A stretch of 64,000 bases of DNA, from positions 124,001 through 188,000 of the forward strand of contig NZ_JAGINM010000010.1 of NCBI RefSeq assembly GCF_017876095.1. The letters run 5' to 3'. Origin of the DNA: Azospirillum agricola (GTDB taxonomy: Bacteria > Pseudomonadota > Alphaproteobacteria > Azospirillales > Azospirillaceae). A model generated the notes under the pieces. It saw only the letters and a program-made list of their open reading frames with translations. It did no database searches and had not been told where the DNA came from. Positions 17,308-31,800 of this stretch are shown here, piece after piece. How positions within the stretch are numbered: position 1 is the first letter of the stretch; every line of letters starts with the position of its first letter. Both the position numbers and the translations under genes were made by a program.

Positions 17308-17338
17308 CGCCAAATTATATATTTTATACAATCTGGCG
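17308..17338. promoter_or_regulatory. 31-bp palindromic operator candidate
   Basis: The outer arms are CGCCA (17308-17312) and TGGCG (17334-17338), and the AT-rich centre is itself almost perfectly symmetric, with ATT and AAT flanking TATA half-sites. Only a few positions break the symmetry. It lies in the 271-base space between the divergent deaminase and D-amino-acid dehydrogenase genes. The form suits a dimeric regulator; the GntR/FCD protein at 14384 is the obvious candidate. Confidence 0.55.
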
Positions 17339-17435
17339 ATCAAGCCTATACTGCGCATGGGCAGCCTTGCGATGCTGCCGGATTTCCGGCCCATGCCGGG
17401 ATGGCGGGCTCATCGGCTGGAAGGATCCGGACGGC

Positions 17436-18674
17436 ATGCGCATTGCGGTGGTTGGGGCGGGCATCGTCGGCGTGGCGATTGCGCACGCTCTGCTCGACGA
17501 GGGGCACGGTGTGGAGCTGTTCGACCGCGAGGGGCCGGCGGCCGGCGCATCGGCCGGCAACGCTGGCTGGATCGCCCATATGGACATTCTGCCGCTGGCC
17601 TCGCCCAAGGCATGGGCGCACATGCCGCGCTGGATTCTCGACCCGCTCGGCCCCCTGTCGATCGCGCCCCGTCATCTGCCGGCGCTGGCGCCCTGGCTCC
17701 TGCGTTTCGTCGCGGCCAGCCGGCCCGGCCGCATCGCCGCCGGCTCGCGCGCCATCCACGCGCTGAACGCCTCCTCCCTGCCTGCCTGGGAGAGGAGGCT
17801 GGCGGCGTTGGGCCTCGACGGGCATCTGCGCCGCCGTGGCATCCTGTCGGTGTGGACGGACGCCGCCGGCTTCGCGGCGTCGGCGGCCTTGCACGCCCGC
17901 CAGGCGGTTCTGGGCATCCCGGTGGAAAGGCTGGATCCGGCGGCTCTGCGGGGGCTGGAGCCGGCCTTCGGCGCGGAGGTCGCCGGCGGCGCCCTCTACC
18001 CGACCGGCGCCCATGTCGGCGACCCGCTCCTGTTCACCGAGGCGTTGGCCGGCGCGGCGCGGGCGCGCGGCGCCCGCGTCACCGTGGCGGCCGTCGAGTG
18101 GATGGAAGCGCGGGAGGACGGCGTCGTTCTCCGCCTCGGCGGGGGGCGGACGGCGGCGGCCGACCAGGTCGTGATCGCCTGCGGGGCCTGGGCGAAGCCG
18201 CTGGCGGCGGCGGTCGGGGACCGCGTACCGCTGGACACCGAACGGGGCTACAACATCACCGTCCCCACCGGCACGCTGGGCGTGACTCGGCCGGTGATGT
18301 ACGAGGGGCACGGCTTCGTCACCTCGCCGCTCGACGGCGGCGACCGCATCGGCGGCAGCGTCGAGTTCGCCGGTCTGGACGCCCCGCCCAACTGGGCACG
18401 GGTCGATGCCATGCTCGGCCGCCTGCGCCGTGTGCTCCCCGGCCGGCCGGTCGGGGACGGCGCGCGCTGGATGGGCTTCCGCCCTTCCATCCCCGACAGC
18501 CTGCCGGTCATCGGCCCGGCAACCGCCGACCGCCGCGTCATCCACGCCTTCGGCCACGGCCATTACGGGCTGACGCAGGCCGCCGCGACCGCCGACATCG
18601 TCGCCGCCCTGATCGCCGGCCGCCCGGCGCCGATTGACCCGGCGCCCTATGCTGCCTCACGTTTCCGGCATTAG
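17436..18674 (+). CDS. FAD-dependent D-amino-acid dehydrogenase, probable D-hydroxyproline dehydrogenase
   Basis: The product has 412 residues from an ATG that places the FAD motif RIAVVGAGIVGVAIAHALL at the extreme N-terminus; the frame is open further upstream without conserved sequence. Other family landmarks are LFDREGPAAGASAGNAGW, the substrate-domain LEPAFG and GALYPTGAHVGDP, and the C-terminal GFRPSIPDSLPVIGPA and HAFGHGHYGLTQA. This is the DadA / glycine-oxidase type fold. In hydroxyproline breakdown such an enzyme oxidises cis-4-hydroxy-D-proline to 1-pyrroline-4-hydroxy-2-carboxylate at the membrane. It is divergent from the deaminase and epimerase and shares their operator region. 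The stop codon lies at the left end of a MITE-like repeat. General D-amino-acid oxidation is the alternative. Confidence 0.82.
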   Translation: MRIAVVGAGIVGVAIAHALLDEGHGVELFDREGPAAGASAGNAGWIAHMDILPLASPKAWAHMPRWILDPLGPLSIAPRHLPALAPWLLRFVAASRPGRIAAGSRAIHALNASSLPAWERRLAALGLDGHLRRRGILSVWTDAAGFAASAALHARQAVLGIPVERLDPAALRGLEPAFGAEVAGGALYPTGAHVGDPLLFTEALAGAARARGARVTVAAVEWMEAREDGVVLRLGGGRTAAADQVVIACGAWAKPLAAAVGDRVPLDTERGYNITVPTGTLGVTRPVMYEGHGFVTSPLDGGDRIGGSVEFAGLDAPPNWARVDAMLGRLRRVLPGRPVGDGARWMGFRPSIPDSLPVIGPATADRRVIHAFGHGHYGLTQAAATADIVAALIAGRPAPIDPAPYAASRFRH

Positions 18675-18784
18675 AGCGCCTAACAGAAGCTTGAGTCGTC
18701 TCTCGACTCGTCATCCCCGCCTTCGCGGGGATGACGGTTCCATTGGGCGCCGATGGCGAAAACGGAATTCTGCTAGGCGCTCTT
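18672..18784. repeat. MITE-like element with terminal inverted repeats
   Basis: TAGAGCGCCTAACAGAA (18672-18688) and TTCTGCTAGGCGCTCTT (18768-18784) are inverted repeats matching at 15 of 17 positions. Between them are two further stem-loops: GAGTCG/CGACTC and the strong one at 18709-18736. There is no room for a transposase. The left end supplies the TAG stop of the preceding gene. The layout fits a small non-autonomous mobile or REP-like element. Confidence 0.6.
18709..18736. terminator. Strong hairpin inside the MITE-like element
   Basis: CGTCATCCCCGC pairs perfectly with GCGGGGATGACG over a 4-base loop. It begins 34 bases after a stop codon and could terminate transcription of the dehydrogenase gene. 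The same kind of hairpin is a common dispersed repeat in GC-rich proteobacteria. Confidence 0.55.
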
Positions 18785-19190
18785 AGCGCCACAACCACGC
18801 CAAGCGCGTGAGGTGGACGGCGCGGGTCGCCCCGGTGGCCGGTAGCGGTGGCGCACCTCTCTCGTCAAAGGCTTTTAAGAAGTCATCCAATCATTATAGA
18901 CACTTAATGAATGAGTCGAATTCGTATTTTTCACTCATATGTGGTGAAAAATCATTGCGCCCCGACATAAGCATCGCTATCATCCGCACGTTGCATTTTC
19001 GATGAGAAAATCCTCCGTGAAATATTGATGTGCAGTAAATCGCAGCCCGAAGATTGCTGCGGAATACAGACACCTGCCTTGTTGATAAAAATTTTCCACG
19101 GAATCGATCAATTATCGCAAGCGCTTCTGGAACGGAAAAAGTCGAAAAGTAGAAAAAATTGTAGAACCGCACAATTCGAGTGTTTCGATC
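18785..19190. promoter_or_regulatory. AT-rich upstream region of the type I secretion operon
   Basis: No gene is visible in these 406 bases. From about 18860 to 19180 the sequence turns AT-rich, with runs such as AAAAATTTTCC and GAAAAAGTCGAAAAGTAG. This is probably where the promoter and regulatory sites of the ABC exporter and giant RTX gene lie. I could not define a specific promoter. Confidence 0.45.
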
Positions 19191-21327
<2,137 letters not shown>

Positions 21328-21341
<14 letters not shown>

Positions 21342-22785
21342 CGGCGCCGCCGAAGCGGCCCCTCCTGCGGCGGAAGCGCCGTCGCCCCAGCCCGCCCTGC
21401 GCGCGGCGCGCCCGCTCCGGCGGCGGCTGGGGCACGAGCTGGAGTTCCTGCCCGCCGCGCTGGAGGCGGTGGAGACCCCGGCGTCGCCGGTGGCCCGCGC
21501 GGTCGCGCTGCTGATCGCGCTGTTCGCCTTCATCGCGCTGGGCTGGGCGTGGATCGGCCACATCGACATCACCGCCGTCACCCGCGGGCGCGTCATCCCG
21601 AGCGAGCGCAACAAGCTGGTGCAGCCGCTGGAGCCCGGCATCGTCCGCAGCATCCACGTCGTCGAGGGCCAGCGCGTCGAGGAAGGCGCCCGGCTGCTCG
21701 AACTGGACCCGACCGACAGCGCCGCCGACGCCGGCCGCGCCGAATGGGAGCTGGAGGTCGCCGAGACCGAGGCGGCCCGCCTGCGCGCCGCCCTGGCCGG
21801 GGAGCGGCAGTTCCAGCCGCCGGAGCAGGCCGACGCCGCGCTGGTCGCCCTCCAGCGCTCCATCCTGGTCAACCAGCTCACCGCGCGCGAGGCCAGCCTC
21901 TCCGCCATCGACAGCCAGGAACGTCAGCGCCGCGCGGAAAAGGCGGCGCTGGCCGCCGAGAAGGCCCGGCTGGCCGCGACGCTGCCGCTGATCCGCGAGC
22001 AGGTGCAGGCCAAGCGCGGCCTCTCGCAGCGCGGCTACAGCCCGCGCTTCGATTTGCTGGAGCTGGAGAAGGAGCTGGCGGAGGTCGAGTTCGGCGGCGT
22101 CGCGGCGAGGAACCGCGAGGAGGAGGTCGACGCCGCGCTGAAGGGGCTGGGCGACGAGCGGCGGCGGGTGGTCGCCGAGTTCGAGGGCAAGGCGATGACC
22201 GATCTGGCCGACGCCGAGAACCGCATCGCCGCCCTGCGCCAGGAGCTGACCAAGGCGCACCGCCGCCGCGCCCGCCAGGTGATGACGGCGCCGGTCGCCG
22301 GCGTGGTCCAGCAGCTCGCGGTCCACACCGTGGGCGGCGTGGTGACCACCGCCGAACCGCTGATGGTGATCGTGCCGGCCAGCCGGACGCTGATCGTCGA
22401 GACCCAGGTGGACAACAAGGACATCGGCTTCCTGCGGCCCGGCATGCCGGCGGCGGTCAAGGTCGACGCCTTTCCCTTCACCCGCTACGGGCTGCTGCCG
22501 GGCGTGGTGGTGGGGGTGTCCCACGACGTGATCCTGCCGCCCGACGGAGCCGCCGCACGCACCGGCGCCACCGACCCGGCGGCGCCCACCAACCCGGACG
22601 GCCCGAAGTTCGCCGCCCGGATCGCCTTGGACCGCGCCGTCATCCGGGGGGAAGACGGCGAGGACATCGCGCTCGCTCCGGGGATGGCGGTGACGGCCGA
22701 GATCAAGACCGGCCGCCGCCGCATCCTCGACTACCTGCTGTCGCCGGTGCTCGCCCACGTCCACGACGCCATGCGCGAGCGATGA
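21328..22785 (+). CDS. Type I secretion membrane-fusion protein, HlyD-like
   Basis: The product has 485 residues. Its ATG lies inside the last codons of the ABC gene, so translation is probably coupled. A proline/alanine-rich cytoplasmic tail of about 55 residues precedes a single membrane helix (about 57-75: ARAVALLIALFAFIALGWAW). Next comes the first half of the lipoyl/barrel-sandwich region (GRVIPSERNKLVQPLEPGIV, IHVVEGQRVEEGARLLELD), a long coiled-coil hairpin (about 125-320) and the return half VMTAPVAGVVQQLAVHTVG with the beta-barrel DIGFLRPGMPAAVKVDAFPFTRYG. This is the HlyD/PrtE adaptor family, which bridges the inner-membrane ABC protein and an outer-membrane channel. It precedes the giant RTX gene by 93 bases. 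Confidence 0.92.
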
Positions 22786-22878
22786 CCGGCACAGGCAAGG
22801 CTCCGACCGCCGACCGCCTCGACCCGTTGCCGCCGAAATGAATTCGAACCGGGCAGAAAGCCCGCAGGGGGAAAACCG

Positions 22879-25800
22879 ATGACCGACACGCCGACCACCA
22901 CCGCCGCCAACCAGACCCTGCACGGCGACTGGCGCGCCGAAACCCTGGAGGGCGGCGCCGGAAACGACACCATCACCAGCGGCGGCGGTGGCGGAATGAT
23001 GGATGGCGGGGCGGGCGACGACCTGCTGACCGGCGACTGGGGCAACGACACCATCCGTGGCGGGGCGGGCGACGACCGGCTCTATGGCGGCAGCAACAAC
23101 GATTACCTGGATGGTGGCGAGGGCAACGACTATCTGGACGGCGGGACCGACGCCAACACCCTGATCGGCGGGGATGGCAACGACACCCTGGTCGGCAACA
23201 GCGCGAGCGACCGGCTCGATGGCGGGACGGGCAACGACCTCGTCCAGGCCGGCGGCGGCGACGACAGCGTCTGGGGCGGCGACGGCGACGACACCGTCAA
23301 CGCCGACGGCGGGGCCGACTGGGTCGACGGCGGGGCGGGCAACGACGTGCTGACCGGCGGCGACGGCAACGACACCCTGCTGGGCGGGGCCGGCAACGAC
23401 CGGCTGAGCGACGGCAACGGCTGGAGCAACGACTGGTTCGACGGCGGCGAGGGCGACGACACCATCGACGGCGGTTATGGCAGCGACACGCTGATCGGCG
23501 GGGCGGGCAACGACCGGCTGACCGTCGCCAACGACTACAACGGCGATCTGCTGGACGGCGGCGACGGCGACGACACGCTGACTGGCGGCATGGGGGCCGA
23601 CACGCTGCTCGGCGGGGCCGGCGCCGACCTCGTCCAGGCGGGCGGCGGCGACGACCTTGCAACCCATGTCCTCTCCGCACAGACCGGCCACGACACGATG
23701 GACGGCGGGGCCGGCAACGACCGGCTGCGCGTCCAGCTCGCCTCCGGCCAGATCACCGCCGGGATCGCCGCCGACCTCGTCCGCTTGAGCGATTTCGTGC
23801 GCCAGCACGGCGACGACAACCAGATCTTCACCGGCGACGCCCTCAAGCTCAAGGCCAGCAACTGGAACGCGCTGGAGGTGACGGTCGACGGCCGCGTCGT
23901 CGACGTCGGCGCGCTGGCCGCCCTCGTCGTCGTCAGCAACAGCGCCCCCGTGGCCGCCGACCAGACGCTGCACGGCCGCGAGGACACGGAACTCGCCGGC
24001 TCGGTCGGGGCGGTGGACGCCGACGGCGACGCGCTGAGCTACGCCGTGGCCGACGGGCCGGGCCACGGCCGCCTGCGTCTGGCCGCCGACGGAACCTTCA
24101 CCTACACGCCCGACGCCGACTACGCGGGCGCCGACAGCTTCCGGATCGAGGTGTCGGACGGGCGCGGCGGGGTCGCCAGCCAGACGGTGACGGTCGCGCT
24201 GGAGGAGATCAACGACGCCCCCTCGGCCGTCTTCCTGAGCGGCGGCAGCGTTTCCGGAACGGCGGCGGCCGGCACCCTGGTCGGCACCGCCCACGCGACC
24301 GACGCGGAAGACGGCGCGCTGACCTACAGCCTGGCCGACGACGCCGGGGGCCGTTTCGTCATCGACGCGGCGACCGGCCGGATCACCGTCGCCGAGGGCG
24401 CGGTCCTGGACCACGACGCGGCGCCGACCCACGCCATCACCGTGCGCGTCACCGACAGCGGCGGCCTGAGCACCGACAGCGTGCTGGTCATCGGCGTGAC
24501 GGGGACCGGCAACGACGGCGTCGCGGACGTCGAGGGTGAATCGCCGGCCGACGAGCGGACCCGCGAGATGACGGAGGCGCAGGCCGGCACCGACGACGCG
24601 GTGAGCGGCGACTGGCGGGCCGAGACCCTCGACGGCGGGGCCGGCAACGACACCCTCAACAGCGGTGGCGGCGGCGGGGTCCTGCTGGGCGGGGCCGGTG
24701 ACGATGCGCTGAACGGCGACTGGGGCGACGACACCCTGCGCGGCGGCTCCGGCAACGACACGCTCGTCGGCGGCGCCCAGAGCGATTCCCTGTCGGGCGG
24801 CTCGGGCGACGACCGTCTGGACGGCGGCAGCGAGAACGACACGCTGGACGGCGGCAGCGGAAACGACACCCTGCTGGGCGGAAGCAACAACGACCTGCTC
24901 TACGGCGGGCTGGGCGACGATTATTTGGATGGCGGGACCGATTCCGACACCCTCTACGGCGGCGCCGGCAACGACACCCTGATCGGCGGCGACAACGCCG
25001 ACCTGCTGGACGGTGGCAGCGGCGACGATTCCATCACCGCCGGCAGCGGCGACGACAGCATCCGGGGCGGCGCCGGCAACGACACCATCGATGCCGGGGA
25101 GAACGCCGACACCATCGACGGCGGCAGCGGCGACGACGTGATCGACGCCGGGGGCGGCGCCGACCGCGTCACCGCCGGGGACGGCGACGACACGGTCATC
25201 GGTGGCGGGGGCGACGACTGGATCGACGGCGGGGCCGGCGACGACGTGCTGACCGGCGGCGAGGGGGCCGACACCCTGCTCGGCGGCGCCGGCAACGACC
25301 GGCTGGGCGAGGGCGGCTCCTACTGGAGCAACGACCGTTTCGACGGCGGCGACGGCGACGACACCATCGACGGCGGCTACGGCAGCGACACGCTGATCGG
25401 CGGGGCCGGCAACGACCGGTTGACCGTGGCGGACGACTACAACGGCGATCTGCTGGACGGCGGCGACGGCGCCGACACGCTGGTCGGCGGTTCCGGCGCC
25501 GACACGCTGATCGGTGGGGCGGGCAACGACGTCCTGGCCGGCGGCGGCGGCAACAACGTGCTGATCGGCGGCGACGGGATCGACACGGTCGATTACTCGG
25601 GGGAAACCGGCGCGATCACGGTGGATCTCGCCACCGGCAGCGTCGGGCATGGCGGGTGGATGACCGACAGCCTGTCGGGCATCGAGAGGATTCTGGCCGG
25701 CTCCGGCGCCGACGCCCTGACGGGCGGTACCGGCGCCGACAGCCTGTCGGGCGGCGGCGGCGACGACAGCCTCTCCGGCGGAACTGGCGACGACTGGCTC

Positions 25801-28800
25801 GAAGGCGGCGGCGGAGCCGACGTGCTGACCGGCGGCGACGGCGTCGACACCGTCGACTATTCGGCCTCGGATGCGGGCGTGACGGTGGATCTGGCCGCCG
25901 GCACGGGCAACGGCGGCGACGCCGAGGGCGACCGGATCGCCGAAGTGGAGAACGTCGTCGGATCCGTCCACGACGATCGGCTGACCGGCGACGCCGACGC
26001 CAACCGGCTCGACGGTGGCGAGGGCGACGACCTCCTGACCGGTGGCGGCGGGGCCGACACCCTGATCGGCGGCGAGGGCACCGACACGGCCGATTACTCG
26101 GCCTCGGATGCCGGCGTGACGGTGGACCTGTCCGCCGGGACCGGCGTTGGCGGTGACGCCGAGGGCGACGTCCTGACCGGCATCGAGAACCTGACCGGTT
26201 CCGGCCACGGCGATTCCCTGACCGGCGACGCCGGTGCCAACCTCATCGACGGCGGGGCGGGTGACGACACGCTGGCCGGTTTGGCCGGAGCCGACACGCT
26301 GGTCGGTGGCGACGGCATCGACACGGCGGATTATTCGGCCTCGGACGCCGGCGTGACGGTGGATCTGTCCGCCGGGACCGGCGCCGGTGGCGACGCCGAG
26401 GGCGACGTCCTGACCGGCATCGAGAACCTGACCGGCTCCGCCCACGACGATTCCCTCACCGGCGACGATGGCGACAACCGTCTGGACGGCGGCGGCGGCG
26501 GCGACACCCTGGTCGGTGGCCTGGGCGCCGACACGCTGGTCGGCGGCGACGGCATCGACACGGCGGATTATTCGGCCTCCGGCGCGGGCGTCACGGTGGA
26601 TCTGTCCGCCGGAACGGGCGCCGGTGGCGACGCCGAGGGCGACAGCCTGACCGGGGTCGAGAACATCGACGGCTCCGACCACGACGACTATCTGACCGGC
26701 GACGCCGACGCCAACCGGCTGGACGGACGCGGCGGCAACGACACGCTGGCCGGTCTGGAGGGCGCCGACACCCTGATCGGCGGCACCGGCATCGACACCG
26801 CCGACTATTCGGCCTCCGGCGAAGGCGTGACGGTCAGCTTGGCTGATGGAACCGGCGGCGGTGGCGATGCCGAGGGCGACGTGCTGACGGGCATCGAGAA
26901 TCTGTCCGGCTCCGCCCACGACGACCGGCTGACCGGCGATGCCGGCGCCAACCTCATCGACGGCGGGGCGGGTGACGACACGCTGGCCGGTCTGGAAGGG
27001 GCCGACACGCTGGTTGGTGGCGACGGCATCGACACGGCGGATTACTCGGCCTCCGGGGCCGGGGTGACCGTGAGCCTGTCGGCCGGCACGGGCAGCGGCG
27101 GCGACGCCGAGGGCGACAGTCTTTCCGGTATCGAGAACATCACCGGCTCCGGTCACGGCGACCGGCTGACCGGCGACGGCGGCGCCAACCTCATCGACGG
27201 CGGTGAGGGTGACGACACCCTGGTCGGTGGCCTGGGCGCCGACACGCTGGTCGGCGGCGACGGCATCGACACCGCCGACTATTCGGCTTCCGGCGTTGGC
27301 GTGACGGTCGATCTGTCCACGGGAAGCGGCATCGGCGGCGACGCCGAGGGCGACAGCCTGAGCGGGATCGAGAACATCACCGGTTCCACTCACGGCGACC
27401 GGCTGACCGGCGACGGCGGCGCCAACCTCATCGACGGTGGTGAGGGTGACGACACGCTGGCGGGGCTGGACGGTGCGGACACGCTGGTCGGTGGCGACGG
27501 CATCGACACGGTGGATTATTCGGCCTCCGGCGATGGCGTGACGGTGGACCTGTCCACGGGAAGCGGCATCGGCGGCGACGCCGAGGGCGACAGCCTGAGC
27601 GGGATCGAGAACCTCACCGGCTCCGTTCATGACGACCACCTGACCGGCGATGCCGGAACCAACCTGATCGATGGTGGTGCCGGTGACGACACGCTGGCCG
27701 GTGGCGCGGGGGCGGACACACTGACCGGTGGCGACGGCACCGACACCGCCGACTACTCGGCCTCGGGTGCCGGCGTGACGGTGGACCTGTCCGCCGGAAC
27801 CGGCGCCGGTGGCGACGCCGAGGGTGACGTCCTGACCGGTGTCGAGAACCTGACCGGTTCCGGCCATGACGACCGGCTGACCGGAGACGGCGGCGCCAAC
27901 CGCCTGGATGGCGGGGCGGGAGACGACCGGCTGATCGGCGGTGCCGGTGCCGACACGCTGGCGGGTGGCGCGGGCATCGACACCGCCGATTATTCGGCGT
28001 CGGATGCCGGCGTGACGGTGGACCTGTCCGCCGGGACCGGCCTTGGCGGTGACGCCGAGGGCGACAGCCTGACCGGGGTCGAGAACATCGACGGCTCCGA
28101 TCACGACGACTATCTGACCGGCGACGCCAACGCCAACCGGCTGGACGGGCGTGGCGGCAACGACACGCTGGCCGGGCTGGGCGGGGCCGACACGCTGGTC
28201 GGCGGGGACGGCATCGACACCGCCGACTACTCGGCCTCCGGGGCCGGGGTGACGGTCAGCCTCGCCGCCGGCACGGGCAGCGGCGGCGACGCCCAGGGCG
28301 ACCGGCTCTCCGGCATCGAGAACCTGACCGGCTCCGCCCACGGCGACCGGCTGACCGGCGACGGCGGCGCCAACCTCATCGACGGCGGCGCCGGCAACGA
28401 CACGCTGGTCGGCGGCGCGGGGGCCGACACGCTGATCGGCGGCGCCGGCACCGACACCGCCGACTATTCGGCCTCCGGCGACTCCGTGACGGTGGATCTG
28501 GCGGCCGGCACCGGCCTCGGCGGCACCGCCGAGGGCGATGTGCTGAGCGGCATCGAGAATCTGGTCGGCTCGGCCCGGAACGACGTGCTGACCGGCGACG
28601 AGCGCAACAACGTGCTGAAGGGCGGCGGCGGCGCCGACACCCTGACCGGCGGCGGCGGCAGCGACACGGCGGATTATTCTGGTTCGGGCGCCGGGGTGAC
28701 GGTGGACCTGTCCGCCGGGACCGGCCTGGGCGGCGATGCCCAGGGCGACGTCCTGAGCGGGATCGAGAACCTGACCGGCTCCGGCCGCGACGACAGGCTG

Positions 28801-31800
28801 ACCGGCGACGGCGGCGCCAACCGGCTCGACGGCGGTTCCGGCAACGACACGCTGATCGGCGGTGCCGGGGCCGACACGCTGGTCGGCGGCGCCGGCCTCG
28901 ACACCGCCGACTATTCGGCCTCCGGGGTCGGGGTGACGGTCAATCTGGCCACCGGCACCGGATCGGGCGGCGACGCCCAGGGCGACCGGCTGAGCGGCGT
29001 CGAGATCGTCATCGGCACCGGCTTCGCCGACCGGCTGACCGGCGACGGCGCCGACAACCGGCTGGACGGCGGCGGCGGCGCCGACATCCTGTCGGGCGGG
29101 GGCGGCAACGACACGCTGCGGATCCTGGACGACGGCTTCGTCTCGGTGGACGGCGGCGACGGCATCGACACGCTGCGCTTCGAGGGCGACCGGCTGTCGA
29201 TGGTGGGGGCCGACGCCGGCGGTGTCCATGGCATCGAGAAGCTCGACCTGACCGGCGCCGACCGGCAGGTCGTGATCCTCAACGAGCAGGGCGTGCTGGC
29301 CAACGGCGGCGGCGCGCCGCTCTGGGTCACCGGCGATCGCGACGATCTGGTGACCTTCAAGGAATCCGGCTGGCGGAAGACCGGCAGCGGGATCCTCGTC
29401 GATTCGGTGCTCTACAACAGCTACGGCCGGGGCGAGGCGGTCGTCTACGTGCAGGACGGCGTGCGGATGTTCGGCGACCTCGTCGTGACCGGCACGTCGG
29501 GCGACGACACCCTCACCGCGCCGTCGGGCGTCGGCCATGTCGTGGTCTTCGGCGAAGGCGGCGACGACACCGTCAAGCTCGGCGCCGGCTTCCGGCACGA
29601 GATCGCCCATCTGGTCCGCATCGACGACGACCTGCACATCCTGTTCGACGCCGAGGGCGGCCCGGCGGGCGAGGACGGCTACGCCCGCGACCGCGTCACC
29701 ATCATGGGCCATTTCGCCCCCAACGGCGCCGAGGCGGCCGGCGATGGCAGCGTCCGCAGCATCGCCTTCGCCGACGGCGTGGTCTGGCCGGTCTGGGGCG
29801 ACGATCTGCGGATGGGCACCACCGGCGACGACACCATCGCCATCGATGCCGGCTTCGGCACCCGCACCCTGCACGCCGACGGCGGCGAGAACACCATCCG
29901 CTTCGGCGCCGACGTGACGGCCGACGACCTGCGCCTGTCGCGCCTGGGCGATGACCTGGAGATCCGCATCGCGGGCACCGACCGCTCGGTCCGGCTCTTC
30001 AACCACTTCTCCGCCGAGGCGCTGGCGGGGGCGGGCAACGGCGGGATCCAGACCATCGAGCTGGCCGACGGCACCCGCTGGCGGGTCCGCGGCGACGACG
30101 TGGTGATCGGCAGCACGGGCGACGACAGCGTCGTCTTCGGCCTGGAAGGCGGCCAGGGGAACAACGAGACCATCCTGTATGGCAGCGGCGGCACCGACAC
30201 CATCCGCTTCGCGCTGAACGTCGATCCCGACCGGATGCGGCTGATCCGCGACGGCGACGACCTGCGCATAACCTACGGCGCCGGCTCCGACGTCTGGGTC
30301 GTCAAGAACCACTTCGACGGCAACCCCGACGGCTATGCCAGCATCCGCTTCGGCGACGGCACGGCCTGGGCCATCGACAACACCCGCCTGATCGCCGGCA
30401 CCGGCGGCGACGAGAGCTTCACCGTCCAGAAGGGGCTGGGCGAGCGGGTGCTGGCGGCCGGCGGCGGGCGCGACGGGCTGGTGCTGGGGGCCGGCATCGA
30501 TCCGGCCGACGTCGCTCTGCGCCGGGTCGGCGACACGCTGGTGCTGGAGATCGCCGGCACCACCGACCGCGTCACCGTGCTCAACCACTTCAACGGGACC
30601 GGCGCCGGCAACGGCGGGCTGGCCACCGTCGCCTTCGCCGACGGCACGGTGTGGAGCGTCGACGCCGGCCACGGCTTCCGCATCGGCGGCGACACCGCCG
30701 ACGTCTTCACCGTCAACGCGGGCGACGGCGCGGTCAGCCTGTTCGCCGGCAAGGGCTTCGACAGCCTGAAGTTCGGCGCCGGTGTCGCCACCGACAAGCT
30801 GGAGTTCGTGCGCGAGGGCGACAACCTGATCGTCTCGGTCCGCGGCACGGCCGACCGCATCACCGTGCTGAACCATTTCTCCACCGACTGGGGCGCCTCG
30901 GCGCTGGAGAATGTGGTGGTCGGCGGGCGGAACTGGAGCCTGTCGGGCACCAACATCCTGATCGGCGGCAGCGGTGACGACAGCTTCACGCTGACCCCCG
31001 GCAGCGGCGCGCGCATCGTGCTGCCCGGCACCGGCAACGACCGGATCACCATCGGCGAGGGCATCGACAAGGCCAGCCTGAAGATCCAGCGGGTCGGCGA
31101 CGACCTCGTGGTGACGGTCAACGGGCTGGGGGATTCCCTGACGGTGCTCAACCATTTCTCCGGCGGGGCCAGCGGCGGTGTCCACACCATCCGCTTCCTC
31201 GACGGCGCCGTCTGGAACATCTGGGGCCACGAGATCCGCGTCGGCGGCAGCAGCACCGAGACCTTCACCTTCGAGCCCGGCATCGGCCACGTCTCGCTCT
31301 ATCCGGGCGGCGGCACCGACCGGTTGCGGATGGGCACCGGCTTCGACAGCCTCGCCACCGTGGCGCGCCGGGTCGGCGACGATCTCCAGATCGTGCTGGG
31401 CGACGGCGCCGACGTGGTGACCGTGCTCAACCACTTCCTCGGCAACGCCGCCCGCGACATCGCGTTCGCCGACGGCACGCTGTGGACGGTCGGCGGCGCC
31501 AACGTCCGCATCGGCTCCGACGCGGACAACGTGTTCGTCCTGAACCCCGGCATGGGCAACGTCACGGTCTATCCCGGCGGGCAATCCTCCGGCGACCGGA
31601 TCGAGGTCGCGCCCGGAATCGATCCGGGCAGCGTCCGCCTGACCCGCGTCGGCGCCGATCTGCGCGTCACCGCCGGCGGCGACACCATGACCATCGTCAA
31701 CCACTTCGCGCCCGGCGGCGTCGTGGCGATTCCGGAGATCGTCTTCCCCAACGGCGTGATCTGGCCCATCGCCAGCACCACGATCCACATCGGCGGCACC

